Shown piece by piece: positions 1 to 8,094 of a stretch of DNA of 17,907 nucleotides (positions are counted from its first letter, which is position 1; every line of letters begins with the position of its first letter). Location of the stretch: positions 1-17,907 of the forward strand of contig JBMNRY010000037.1 in assembly GCA_050944915.1 (NCBI GenBank). The letters are read 5' to 3'. The translations under genes were made by a program, and so were the position numbers. Under the pieces are notes generated by a model. The model worked only from the letters and a program-made list of their open reading frames with translations, searched no databases and was not told the DNA's origin. Origin of the DNA: JBMNRY01 sp050944915 (GTDB lineage: Bacteria; Bacillota; Limnochordia; JAAZLZ01).

Positions 1-28
1 TAATAGGGACGAAAATAGGGGGAAGATC

Positions 29-535
29 ATGGATATTCAGCAATATGTTCGCCTAGGACTTCTCGTAGCAGTAGCCATCGTTTTACATGTGGTGGAGGCT
101 ATGCTACCCATTCCAACTCCTGTACCAGGGGCCAAACTAGGGTTAGCCAACATGGTGTCCCTCTTTGTGCTGCTGGCCTTTGGTCTCCGAAACGCCCTCT
201 GGCTTAATTTCTTGCGGATCATAATGGGCAGCTTATTATCAGGGACCCTTTTCACCATCACCTTTTGGCTCAGTTTCAGCGGGGGGATGTTTAGCATCCT
301 CATTATGGGTTGTGTTTACCTGCTGGCCAAAGACCGGATTAGCCTCATCGGTCTGTCGATCCTTGGTGCCTTAGCCCATAACATCGCGCAACTGACGGTG
401 GCTGCCTTGATCATCGCCAATTGGGGTCTGTTTATTTACCTGCCCTATTTGCTCTTTTTCGCCCTCCCCACCGGTTTCTTCATCGGCATTTTGACGGGGC
501 AATTCCACCAGATTTATCAAAATCACTTGGCCTAA
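29..535 (+). CDS. Gx transporter family / heptaprenyl diphosphate synthase component I-like membrane protein
   Basis: A 168-residue, very hydrophobic protein with about five membrane segments. The N-terminal region reads VPGAKLGLANMVSLFVLLAFG (about residues 32-52), with the G-A-K-L-G-L-A-N signature of the Gx transporter family, historically named heptaprenyl diphosphate synthase component I. It resembles ECF-type S components, so a transport role for a small precursor is as likely as a part in prenyl synthesis. The ATG is preceded by a purine-rich AGGGGGAAG at a suitable distance. The length matches the family. In many Bacillota this gene sits next to a polyprenyl synthase gene; here one lies about 1.1 kb away on the opposite strand, which supports a link to isoprenoid metabolism. 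The substrate cannot be read from sequence. Confidence 0.85.
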   Translation: MDIQQYVRLGLLVAVAIVLHVVEAMLPIPTPVPGAKLGLANMVSLFVLLAFGLRNALWLNFLRIIMGSLLSGTLFTITFWLSFSGGMFSILIMGCVYLLAKDRISLIGLSILGALAHNIAQLTVAALIIANWGLFIYLPYLLFFALPTGFFIGILTGQFHQIYQNHLA

Positions 536-555
536 TCTCCCCTTTAACGTATAAT
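527..555 (+). promoter_or_regulatory. Putative sigma-A promoter for the YtpB-like gene
   Basis: TTGGCC (527-532), a 17-bp spacer, then a perfect TATAAT (550-555). The -35 element overlaps the stop codon of the upstream gene. A start site near 562 would give a leader of about 40 nt before the TTG start at 605. The spacing and -10 are convincing; the -35 matches the consensus at four of six positions. Confidence 0.5.
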
Positions 556-604
556 CATGGGCCCTTTGCCGTAAATTAAGGAAAAAAGGCAGGGAGGCCC
601 AGCT

Positions 605-1666
605 TTGGCCCCAGAAGTCCTCCAAGAAACCGGTGTCATCCTCAAATTTATCACCCGCACACTGCCTGCCGTCGGGCAGGAACTAGATCGGTGGCAGCAG
701 GTCGCGGCCGACTGTTTAGAAAGGGACCTGTATAAACAGGCCATCAGCAGTCTGTCGACGAAGAGATTCCACGCCCAAGGTGGCAGTGTCTATATGCTGC
801 TTACTTCCAGGGATAGTTACGACCTAGTCCGCTTGATCGTAGCTCTACAGACCATCAGCGATTACTTAGATAACCTGTGTGACCGGGGAGGTTATGCGGG
901 TGAAGCCGGCTTTTGGCAGCTCCACCAAGCCATGTTCGATGCCGTCCATCCCCACTACATCCCCACCGACTACTACAAACACTATCCCTACCGCCAAGAC
1001 CGGGGTTATTTAGTGGGACTGGTCCGTCAATGCAGTAGCTTAGTCGCAAAACTGCCCGGTTATGACGGGATCCAGCGGGACATCACCGCCCTCATTTCCC
1101 TCTACTGTCATCTCCAAACCTATAAACATCTACCATGGTCCAGTCGGGAAAAACGTCTCCAAGATTGGATCGAACCTCATTTGAAGCATTATCCTGACCT
1201 TTATTGGTGGGAGTTTGCCGCGGCCACCGGTTCCACCTTAGGAGTCTTTACCCTTCTAGCCTATGGAGCCAGCCCGGGGATGAAGGAAGAACAAAGCCGA
1301 CGGCTAACGGACGGCTATTTTCCCTGGATTTGTGGGCTCCATATCCTCCTCGATTACCTCATCGATCTTGAGGAGGATGCCATTGGGGGGGACTTAAATT
1401 TCGTCAGTTATTACCCCCATCTAGCCCTGCGGGAGGAGCGACTGGTGTTGTTTGTCCGCCGGGCCCTCGAGGCCGCGGCAAGTCTTCCCCAACCATCCTT
1501 TCACCGGACGGTGGTCCGGGGGCTTTTGGCTCTCTATCTCTCAGATCCTAAAGTGGAAAAACAAGGGTTGACCCCTTTGGCCCATAGACTCCTTTCGGTG
1601 GGCGGGAAACGGGCTTGGCAGTATTACCGGGCCTGCCTACTTCTGCGTCGGCTAGGGACCATCTAG
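605..1666 (+). CDS. ytpB: DUF2600 / tetraprenyl-beta-curcumene synthase (YtpB) family protein
   Basis: A 353-residue soluble protein of the DUF2600 family. Bacillus subtilis YtpB in this family removes diphosphate from heptaprenyl (C35) diphosphate to give the monocyclic sesquarterpene tetraprenyl-beta-curcumene. Two aspartate-rich stretches are visible: DYLDNLCDR at 86-94 and DYLIDLEED at 250-258. They are placed as expected for metal-diphosphate binding in this all-helical fold. The full length matches the family. The start is a TTG at 605, with AGGGAGG (591-597) seven bases upstream. The 3' end overlaps the convergent polyprenyl synthase gene by four bases (CTAG, both stops TAG). The family call is strong. 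The exact product is inferred, and no SqhC-type cyclase is present in the window. Confidence 0.88.
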   Translation: MAPEVLQETGVILKFITRTLPAVGQELDRWQQVAADCLERDLYKQAISSLSTKRFHAQGGSVYMLLTSRDSYDLVRLIVALQTISDYLDNLCDRGGYAGEAGFWQLHQAMFDAVHPHYIPTDYYKHYPYRQDRGYLVGLVRQCSSLVAKLPGYDGIQRDITALISLYCHLQTYKHLPWSSREKRLQDWIEPHLKHYPDLYWWEFAAATGSTLGVFTLLAYGASPGMKEEQSRRLTDGYFPWICGLHILLDYLIDLEEDAIGGDLNFVSYYPHLALREERLVLFVRRALEAAASLPQPSFHRTVVRGLLALYLSDPKVEKQGLTPLAHRLLSVGGKRAWQYYRACLLLRRLGTI

Positions 1667-2673
1667 ACCGGCACGACTTCTTCCCGGAAATAAACGGGGG
1701 CTTGGGCCAACAACTGACGGGCTAAGGCGGCCAGCATATCCCGGGCGGGATAGGGAGGTAAGACCTTTAATGCTTCTTCCGCGGCTTTGATTTTTTTAGC
1801 CACGGCTTGCCAGGCATAAAGTAGGGCATCCTCTTGGGCCAGGGCTTCATCCAACAACTTTTGGGCCCGGGGCTTGTGGCCTTGTCCCTCACGGAGCAAC
1901 CTTATTAGTTCATCGGCTAAAGGTGAATGTTGGAGGACATGGATCACCGGCAAGGTGAGGGTTCCTTGGGACAGATCAGATCGCACTGGTTTGCCCAATT
2001 CATCTTCCCGGGCCGTCAAATCCAAGATATCATCGATGATTTGAAAGGCATAACCCAGGTTTAAACCATAATTGGCCAAGGCAGCTGTTTCCTCCGGGGC
2101 AGCCCCGGCCAGTAGGGGACCGCTTTGACAGCAGGCAGCCAACAGTTGAGCTGTCTTTTTTTGTATACATTGGTAGTACTCTGCTTCCCCTTGTTCAAAA
2201 TTGAAGGCCCGGGCCACTTCTTCTACTTCCCCTTCACACATGAGTTTGATGGCTTTGGTCATCTCTCGGAGGACCGAAGTAGCTTTCAGCTGGGTCAGCA
2301 GCTCAAAGGCGCTGGCAAAAAGATAATCCCCCGTCAAAACGGCCACCTTCTCATTCCACAGGGTGTGTAAAGTTTGGCGGCCCCGGCGCATGGGGGCTCC
2401 ATCGATGATATCATCGTGGATGAGGGAGGCCAAATGGATCAACTCTCCCGCGACCGCCAGATCGACCACAGCCTCCTCGGGCAGGGGATAAAAAGACGCC
2501 CCCAGGATAGTCAAGGTAGGGCGCAACCTTTTACCACCACCGGCCAGGAGATAATCACCCAATTGGTTCACCAGTCCTTGTCCACCGATGACCTGTTGTA
2601 ACCGTTCTTCGGTGGCCTCGATGAGGGGATATCCTTTTCTGAGATCCTGTAAGAAATCTTTAAAGTCGGCCAA
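1663..2673 (-). CDS. Long-chain trans-polyprenyl diphosphate synthase
   Basis: Class I isoprenyl diphosphate synthase, which extends an allylic diphosphate with isopentenyl diphosphate units. With the TTG start at 2673 it has 336 residues. GGGKRLRP (45-52) is followed by the first aspartate-rich motif DDIID (87-91) and the second, DDILD (214-218). The residues four and five before the first motif are Ser83 and Ala82, both small; in this family that usually allows long (C30-C40) products. The start is uncertain. TTG 2673 has GGGAGG (2682-2677) only three bases upstream. ATG 2703 and ATG 2766 extend the frame but lack good ribosome sites. It converges on the YtpB-like gene and is the natural candidate to supply its C35 substrate. 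Confidence 0.9.
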   Translation of the reverse strand: MADFKDFLQDLRKGYPLIEATEERLQQVIGGQGLVNQLGDYLLAGGGKRLRPTLTILGASFYPLPEEAVVDLAVAGELIHLASLIHDDIIDGAPMRRGRQTLHTLWNEKVAVLTGDYLFASAFELLTQLKATSVLREMTKAIKLMCEGEVEEVARAFNFEQGEAEYYQCIQKKTAQLLAACCQSGPLLAGAAPEETAALANYGLNLGYAFQIIDDILDLTAREDELGKPVRSDLSQGTLTLPVIHVLQHSPLADELIRLLREGQGHKPRAQKLLDEALAQEDALLYAWQAVAKKIKAAEEALKVLPPYPARDMLAALARQLLAQAPVYFREEVVPV

Positions 2674-2769
2674 GGGCCTCCCACCTTCCTCCCGTTTGTT
2701 CATAAAGTATGTAGTTTTTGCCTTTCCAAACCTGGGAAAAACAGCCAATGGCCCCCGAGAAGCCATTTC

Positions 2770-2798
2770 TTGACGGGTCTTTGGGTGGATTATATAAT
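2770..2798 (+). promoter_or_regulatory. Putative sigma-A promoter, plus strand
   Basis: TTGACG (2770-2775), 17-bp spacer, TATAAT (2793-2798): five of six and six of six matches at ideal spacing. The -10 lies in the 10-bp palindrome ATTATATAAT (2789-2798), so a minus-strand TATAAT (2794-2789) also exists, though without a good -35. A plus-strand transcript would run antisense through the DUF1540 gene toward the pseudouridine synthase operon at 3291. The interval 2799-2923 holds no convincing gene, only short G-rich repeats (CAGGGTGGA twice). Confidence 0.5.
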
Positions 2799-2923
2799 AC
2801 GATCAAATGGGAAAGATTGGGATTTCCCCGGGGAGGGAGGATAACACCTGGGTCGAGGACGAACTACAGTCAGGGTAAACCCTTTGACCAACAGGGTGGA
2901 GCCCAGGGTGGACCCCACCGTCT

Positions 2924-3160
2924 CTAACGGAAATTAGCATCATTGTAGAAGGTTTTACAACAGGTTTCCATACAGGTATCCGTCGGTGTTGTGCCCGTTT
3001 CATGGACCAACATGGCCACTTGATGGACATCGACGTTTTCCGGATAACGATCACCGACGTAATCACTGGTGATGAGGATCTTGGGAGCCTCACAAATATT
3101 GTTGTTGGTCCACCAGCGGCAGTTTTCGACGGTGCAAAAGACTTGGGTCAGGACCATCAC
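2924..3160 (-). CDS. DUF1540 domain-containing small cysteine-rich protein
   Basis: A 78-residue protein starting MMVLTQVFCTVENCRWW, with cysteines at residues 9, 14 and 23 and a C-terminal TCxxTCCKTF-type cluster (Cys 62, 66, 67). The pattern of Cys-x4-Cys, a third Cys, and a terminal CC-x-TF is that of DUF1540 proteins, which are common in Bacillota, probably bind metal, and have no established function. The start is ambiguous. The frame opens with GTG (3160) then ATG (3157), but the best ribosome site, GGAGGTGAT (3164-3156), complementary to the 16S 3' end, overlaps both codons instead of preceding them. The gene stands alone between the polyprenyl synthase and RluA genes. Confidence 0.75.
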   Translation of the reverse strand: MMVLTQVFCTVENCRWWTNNNICEAPKILITSDYVGDRYPENVDVHQVAMLVHETGTTPTDTCMETCCKTFYNDANFR

Positions 3161-3290
3161 CTCCAGGTGTATTTTCCCTAGTCTTTAGTAAAAGTATGCG
3201 CTTCGCTGGGGGACTATGCCCGATGGGGTGGGATGAGCACTGACGGAATACTGGTTTAAGCATAAGATTGACGAAGGCCTGCCGGAGAAT

Positions 3291-4175
3291 ATGACCCTGC
3301 GGGGCTTTTTGCGGAGCAAGCTCGGTTTTTCCCGTCGTCTTCTGAGGCGCTTAAAGGCTCGGGAAGCCGTCCTCATCAACGGGCGCCCGGTGCGCCTTAA
3401 CTACCGGGTCCAACGGGGAGACGAGCTGACCCTTTTGCCTGTGGAAGAGCCGGCCCAGGGAGCGACGGAAAGCACCATGATTAAACCATGGATCCTCTGG
3501 GAAGACAGGGAGATCCTCGTCCTTAACAAACCGGCGGGTTTGATCGTCCACCCGACGGGCAGCCACCGTTTTGGGACTTTACTCCAACATCTAGAGAGCT
3601 ACTTTCAAGCCCAGGGTGTTCCCGGTCGGCCCCATTTGGTTAACCGACTCGATCGGGACACATCGGGGGTCATCCTCATCGCTAAACACCCTTGGGCCCA
3701 CCATCGGTTGGCCCAAGCCCTGGAGGAAAACCTGGTACGCAGGACCTATTTGGCCTTCGTCGTCGGCCGGTGGCCTGAAAAAGAGATTAGGATTGATTTG
3801 CCTATCAGGCGGGTCGGTCCCGCCTCCACTAAACGGGAGATTCATCCCGAAGGACAGCGGGCGGTGACCATGGGCAGAACCCTTAAGACTTGGTCCGACC
3901 TTTCCTTGGTGGAACTAGAGCTTTTGACCGGCCGCACCCACCAGATTCGGGTCCATTTGCAGGCCCTGGGGACACCTCTGGCGGGGGATATCCTTTATGG
4001 CGGGGGGCAACAGTTCATCGCCCGGCAAGCTTTACATGCCTTTCAATTGGAGTTTCCCCATCCCGTCAGCGGGGAAGAAATCCGGGTGCGGGCCAGACTG
4101 CCCGCCGATATGGTTGCTTTGTTACGTAAACTAGAACAACAGGGGGGATCATCCTTTGAAAATCGGAGTGATTAG
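3291..4175 (+). CDS. RluA family pseudouridine synthase
   Basis: Converts specific uridines in rRNA or tRNA to pseudouridine. From ATG 3291 it has 294 residues. An S4-like RNA-binding segment (about 1-50, including FSRRLLRRLK and LINGRPV) precedes the catalytic domain. NRLDRDTSG (118-126) contains the catalytic Asp121; members usually have HRLD, so Asn here is a small variation. TGRTHQIRVHL and the LAGDILYGG segment also fit the family. The target uridine cannot be predicted. The codons just upstream of the ATG (from 3240) translate as family-like N-terminal sequence, so the true start may be earlier (see findings). The 3' end overlaps the phosphodiesterase gene by 20 bases. Confidence 0.93.
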   Translation: MTLRGFLRSKLGFSRRLLRRLKAREAVLINGRPVRLNYRVQRGDELTLLPVEEPAQGATESTMIKPWILWEDREILVLNKPAGLIVHPTGSHRFGTLLQHLESYFQAQGVPGRPHLVNRLDRDTSGVILIAKHPWAHHRLAQALEENLVRRTYLAFVVGRWPEKEIRIDLPIRRVGPASTKREIHPEGQRAVTMGRTLKTWSDLSLVELELLTGRTHQIRVHLQALGTPLAGDILYGGGQQFIARQALHAFQLEFPHPVSGEEIRVRARLPADMVALLRKLEQQGGSSFENRSD

Positions 4176-4722
4176 TGATACCCACGGTTCCCTGGCCGCT
4201 TGGCAAAAAGCCATGGCCGGTCCTTTAAAAGATGTGGACTTAATCATCCATGCCGGGGATGTTTTATATCATGGACCTCGCAATCCTTTTCCCGGTCGTT
4301 ATGGCCCCGCGGATTTAGCCGAGGCCATCAATAATAGTCCCATACCCATCCTCATCGCTAGGGGCAATTGTGACAGCGAAGTCGACCAAGTGGTACTGAC
4401 ACCGCCGTTGCAATCTCCTTATTTATTCGTTCAGGAAGGAGGTTTGCGAATTTTAGCTACCCATGGCCATAATACTCCCCTTGATGAACAAGTGATCCTC
4501 GCCCAGTATTACAAAGCCCAGATCGTGATCAGTGGACATACCCATATCCCCCATTTAGAAAGACGGGATGATATCCTACTCTTGAACCCCGGTAGTTTAG
4601 CCCTGCCGAAACAACAGAGTGGCAAGGCCACCTTAGCAATTATTGCAGGGGACCTTGTGCGAATTGTCGAACTAGACTCTCAAGTAGAAATTTACAAGGA
4701 AAGGATCATTGGCCATAGTTAA
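4156..4722 (+). CDS. yfcE: YfcE-type metallophosphodiesterase
   Basis: A 188-residue calcineurin-like phosphoesterase of the YfcE/MJ0936 type, a metal-dependent phosphodiesterase with no settled physiological substrate. Metal ligands are visible in order: Asp8 and His10 in SDTHG, Asp35 in HAGD, Asn71 in GNCD, His103 in THGH, and His128/His130 in GHTH. The segment DVLYHGPRNPFPGRYGPADL (36-55) and GNCDSEVDQ are very close to E. coli YfcE. The start is a TTG at 4156 (MKIGVISD), inside the end of the RluA gene, with GGGGG upstream. The overlap implies translational coupling. The product length matches E. coli YfcE. Confidence 0.92.
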   Translation: MKIGVISDTHGSLAAWQKAMAGPLKDVDLIIHAGDVLYHGPRNPFPGRYGPADLAEAINNSPIPILIARGNCDSEVDQVVLTPPLQSPYLFVQEGGLRILATHGHNTPLDEQVILAQYYKAQIVISGHTHIPHLERRDDILLLNPGSLALPKQQSGKATLAIIAGDLVRIVELDSQVEIYKERIIGHS

Positions 4723-4753
4723 ATTCCTATTACCCACGGGGAGGTCTGCGAAG

Positions 4754-6325
4754 GTGAAGACGCGTTTAGTTGTCGTGACAATGCTCATTCTCTTGCTCGT
4801 AAGTAGTCTGGCTGGGGCTTCGGAGAGCGTGATCCGGTTCAACTTGGGACCGGAACCCCAGTCCTTTGATCCAGCTCTGACCATGGGAAGCACCGAAGGG
4901 ACGGTCCTGGTCAATTTGTTCGAGGGACTGACTCGCCTCGATGAAAACCACGAACCCCAACCGGGGATGGCGTCCCGCTGGGAAATCAGCGATGATGGAA
5001 AAATCTATACCTTCTATTTGCGGGAAGCCTACTGGTCCAACGGCGATCGGGTCACAGCCCATGATTTTGTCTATGCTTGGCTGCGGGTCTTAGACCCGGA
5101 AACTGCCGCCCCCTATGCATACAATCTCTATTACCTGGTTAACGCCGTCGCCTACAATAGTGGTGAATTGACCGATGTGACCGCCGTCGGTGTACGAGCC
5201 CTCGATGATTACACCCTCCAGGTGGAACTCATCGCGCCCACCCCCTATTTTCTTTCCTTGACGGCCTTTCCCGTTTATATGCCCGTCAACCCCCGGGTGG
5301 TGGAAACCGATCCCGATTGGGCCCTCAAGCCCGACTCCCTGGTCACCAATGGTCCCTTCCTGTTAACGGAATGGAGTCATGGCAGTCGACTGGAATTGCG
5401 GTCTAACCCCTACTATTGGGATGAAGTACATATCGATGGCTTAGTTTTCACCATGATCGAAGCCTCCGATACGGAACTGATTATGTTTGAAACCGATCAA
5501 TTAGATATCACTTCGACGGTCCCCCGGGCTCAACTATCCCGTCTGCGGGCCGCTGGATTTTTGAAAACGGCACCGATCTTAGCCAACTACTACTACATTT
5601 TCAATGTCAATGTTCCGCCCCTCGACGATGTCCGGGTGCGTCAAGCCCTATCTATGGCCATCGATCGAGAGAGCATCACCGAATATGTAACCCAAGCGGG
5701 GGAAATTCCCGCCTTTGCCTTCATCCCGCCGGGGATTCCCCATCCCCAAGGGAGCGATTTCCGGGCCCTTGGTGGTGATTTGCTCATCGAAGATGTGGAT
5801 AAGGCGCGGCAACTCTTAGCGGAAGCCGGTTACCCCAATGGGGAAGGTTTCCCGAAACTGGAGATTATTTACAATACCTTTGATCTCCACCGGGCCATCG
5901 CCGAGGTCATCCAAGAAGCCTGGCGGACTAATCTAGGCATCGAAGTAAGCCTCGTTAATCAAGAGTGGATGGCCTATCTTAACCGTCGCTTCCAGGGGGA
6001 TTTCCAGATCGCTAGAGCCGGTTGGAACGGCGATTACCTAGATCCCCTGACCTTTATGGACATGTATATCAGCGATGAAGCTAACAACCATTCCGGCTGG
6101 TCCAACCAACGCTACGATGAACTGATCCAACTGGCCAAGACGACCACCGATCCCTTGGAGCGGGTCGCTTATCTCCACGAAGCGGAAGCCATCATCATGG
6201 AAGAAATGCCGGTCATGCCCATCTACTTCTATGTAGAGCCTTATTTACAAAAGGATCATATCCAGGGGGTCATCCGCTCCCTGTACGGTTTTGTTGATTT
6301 CAAAGGAGCCCGCGTGACGAATTAA
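4754..6325 (+). CDS. Oligopeptide-type ABC transporter substrate-binding protein (SBP family 5)
   Basis: Periplasmic/extracytoplasmic binding protein of the OppA/DppA class. I chose GTG 4754 because GGGGAGG lies about nine bases upstream and the product then begins with a clean signal peptide (MKTRLVVVTMLILLLVSSLAGASE). A TTG at 4709 in the same frame would add 15 residues and lacks support. There is no lipobox cysteine, so cleavage by signal peptidase I is expected. Family features follow: SFDPALTMGSTEG, an NLFEGLTRLDE segment, the YTFYLREAYWSNGDRVTAHDFVY region, and VRQALSMAIDR. The 523-residue length fits the family. It is followed within five bases by its permease. Peptide, nickel or sugar ligands cannot be told apart by eye. 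Confidence 0.9.
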   Translation: MKTRLVVVTMLILLLVSSLAGASESVIRFNLGPEPQSFDPALTMGSTEGTVLVNLFEGLTRLDENHEPQPGMASRWEISDDGKIYTFYLREAYWSNGDRVTAHDFVYAWLRVLDPETAAPYAYNLYYLVNAVAYNSGELTDVTAVGVRALDDYTLQVELIAPTPYFLSLTAFPVYMPVNPRVVETDPDWALKPDSLVTNGPFLLTEWSHGSRLELRSNPYYWDEVHIDGLVFTMIEASDTELIMFETDQLDITSTVPRAQLSRLRAAGFLKTAPILANYYYIFNVNVPPLDDVRVRQALSMAIDRESITEYVTQAGEIPAFAFIPPGIPHPQGSDFRALGGDLLIEDVDKARQLLAEAGYPNGEGFPKLEIIYNTFDLHRAIAEVIQEAWRTNLGIEVSLVNQEWMAYLNRRFQGDFQIARAGWNGDYLDPLTFMDMYISDEANNHSGWSNQRYDELIQLAKTTTDPLERVAYLHEAEAIIMEEMPVMPIYFYVEPYLQKDHIQGVIRSLYGFVDFKGARVTN

Positions 6326-6330
6326 GGATT

Positions 6331-7248
6331 ATGGGCAGATATCTCGGCCAAAAACTGGTGACCTCCATCCTTGTTTTGTGGATGATCATCAATCTAACCT
6401 TTTTGTTGATGCATTTGATCCCCGGGGGGCCTTTCACTACGGAAAAAGTGCTCCCCGAGGCGATCCGTAGGAACATCGAACGTCATTATCAACTGGATGC
6501 TCCCTGGCCCCAACAATACTTCGGTTACTTAGGTAAGATCGTTACCTTCGATCTGGGGCCTTCTTACCACTATACTGGACGGGCGGTCAATGATATCATC
6601 AGGGATGGTTTTGCCGTTTCCGCTGTCTTAGGGCTTCAAGGCCTCCTCTTAGCCCTGATCTTAGGGATAGGCTTAGGCATCTTAGGGGCCTGTTTTCCCA
6701 ACAGCAGCCTCGATGGACTGATCTTAGCCTTTTCTAGCCTTGGGGTAGCTATTCCCAGCTTTATCACCGCGTCCCTGTTGATCTATATCTTCGCCTATCA
6801 ATTAGGTTGGTTTCCCCCAGCCATGTGGGGTGGTCTCGGCCACCGGATTTTGCCCAGCCTCGCTTTAGCGATTCTGCCCGCATCCTACATAGCTCAGCTG
6901 CTCCGGGCTAGTATCCTAGCCACCTTAACGGAAGACTACATCACCGCGGCCTGGGCCAAAGGTCTCAGTCCCCTAAGGGTCCTCTTCGGTCACGCCCTGA
7001 AGAATTCCATCTTGCCCCTATTGGCCTATTTGGGTCCCTTGACGGCCCAAATCCTCACCGGTAGCTTTGTCATCGAAGAAATCTTCGCCATCCCCGGCCT
7101 TGGTCGCCATTTTGTAGCCAGCATCTATAACCGGGACTACCCGGTGATCATGGGGGTCACCATCTTCTATTCCCTGGTCTTAGTGGCCGGGAATCTCTTA
7201 TGTGATCTCCTTTATCATTACGCCGATCCCCGTTTAAACATGGATTAG
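6331..7248 (+). CDS. ABC transporter permease, OppB/DppB type
   Basis: A 305-residue membrane protein with about six helices, the first permease subunit of the importer. The N-terminal LTFLLMHLIPGGPFT is the usual OppB opening. EDYITAAWAKGLSPLRVLFGHALKN is the EAA loop that contacts the ATPase. FVIEEIFAIPGLGRHFV and the terminal DLLYHYADPRL are also typical of the family. ATG 6331 lies five bases after the binding-protein stop, with AAGGA just upstream. No ATP-binding subunit follows in this operon, so the EAA loop must dock to ATPases encoded elsewhere, possibly the pair at 11758-13820. Confidence 0.93.
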   Translation: MGRYLGQKLVTSILVLWMIINLTFLLMHLIPGGPFTTEKVLPEAIRRNIERHYQLDAPWPQQYFGYLGKIVTFDLGPSYHYTGRAVNDIIRDGFAVSAVLGLQGLLLALILGIGLGILGACFPNSSLDGLILAFSSLGVAIPSFITASLLIYIFAYQLGWFPPAMWGGLGHRILPSLALAILPASYIAQLLRASILATLTEDYITAAWAKGLSPLRVLFGHALKNSILPLLAYLGPLTAQILTGSFVIEEIFAIPGLGRHFVASIYNRDYPVIMGVTIFYSLVLVAGNLLCDLLYHYADPRLNMD

Positions 7249-7266
7249 GAGAAAAGGAGGAAAACC

Positions 7267-8094
7267 GTGGCTCACATGCCTCGTACAGCCTGTCTTTGGA
7301 TTGTTTTGATGCTTTTGGCGGCCCTTATCGGTCCCTGGCTTTCCCCCTATTCCTTCCATGGTCAAAATCTCCGGGAGGCCAACAGACCACCCAGTCTTAA
7401 ACATCTCCTAGGCACCGATCATCTAGGCCGGGATTTGGCCACCCGCATCCTTTACGGTGCCCGCTTATCCCTAGGGATCGCTATTTTTTCTACCTTGATC
7501 AATTTGACCATCGGAATTATTTACGGAGCGGCCGCGGGCTATTGGGGTGGTTGGATAGATCGGCTGCTCATGGGTTTCGTGGAAATCCTCTATGCCTTAC
7601 CTCCCCTTTTGTATATCATCCTGTTGATGGTCTGGCGGGGACCCGGTTTTACCAACGTTCTCTTCGCCATTGGACTGACCTGTTGGCTCCAGATGGCCCG
7701 GGTGGTCCGGGGACAAATCATGGCTTTGAAAGAAAGGGACTTCATCTTGGCGGCCAAGGTCATCGGCCTCGGGTGGTGGCCCATCCTCTGGCGCCATCTG
7801 TTACCCAACTGCACCGGGCCAATCATCGTCACTGCGGTTTTGAACATCCCCTTAGCCATCTATTTAGAAGCCTTCCTCAGTTTCATCGGTCTAGGGGTGG
7901 CTCCTCCCCAAGCTAGTTGGGGTGTCTTAGTTGCCGATGGATTATCGGGTTTGCGCTCTTATCCATGGCAGTTGATCTTTCCGGCCCTGGCCATGAGCCT
8001 GACCATCCTGGCCTTCAACCGGTTAGCCCAGTATCTACGGGACTATTTTCATCCCCGGTCCGGCCAATACTATCAACCAAGGAGGGAATGCTGA
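7267..8094 (+). CDS. ABC transporter permease, OppC/DppC type
   Basis: A 275-residue second permease subunit. The start is GTG 7267, with AGGAGG (7255-7260) six bases upstream. Signature segments are LGTDHLGRDLATRILYGAR, the EAA loop ERDFILAAKVIGLGWWPILW followed by RHLLPN, and EAFLSFIGLG. It follows the OppB-type gene by 18 bases. Its TGA stop overlaps the ATG of the next gene by one base (ATGA), indicating coupled translation. It is slightly shorter at the N-terminus than the OppC in the right-hand operon (309 residues). Confidence 0.93.
   Translation: MAHMPRTACLWIVLMLLAALIGPWLSPYSFHGQNLREANRPPSLKHLLGTDHLGRDLATRILYGARLSLGIAIFSTLINLTIGIIYGAAAGYWGGWIDRLLMGFVEILYALPPLLYIILLMVWRGPGFTNVLFAIGLTCWLQMARVVRGQIMALKERDFILAAKVIGLGWWPILWRHLLPNCTGPIIVTAVLNIPLAIYLEAFLSFIGLGVAPPQASWGVLVADGLSGLRSYPWQLIFPALAMSLTILAFNRLAQYLRDYFHPRSGQYYQPRREC

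Noticed and set aside
2885..2922. G-rich short direct repeats (CAGGGTGGA twice) as a CRISPR or regulatory array
   Set aside because: Only two copies of a nine-base word, with no regular spacers; likely chance in G-rich DNA.
2803..3093. A 96-codon minus-strand open frame overlapping the DUF1540 gene
   Set aside because: The overlapping frame has the DUF1540 cysteine pattern; this one has no recognisable feature.
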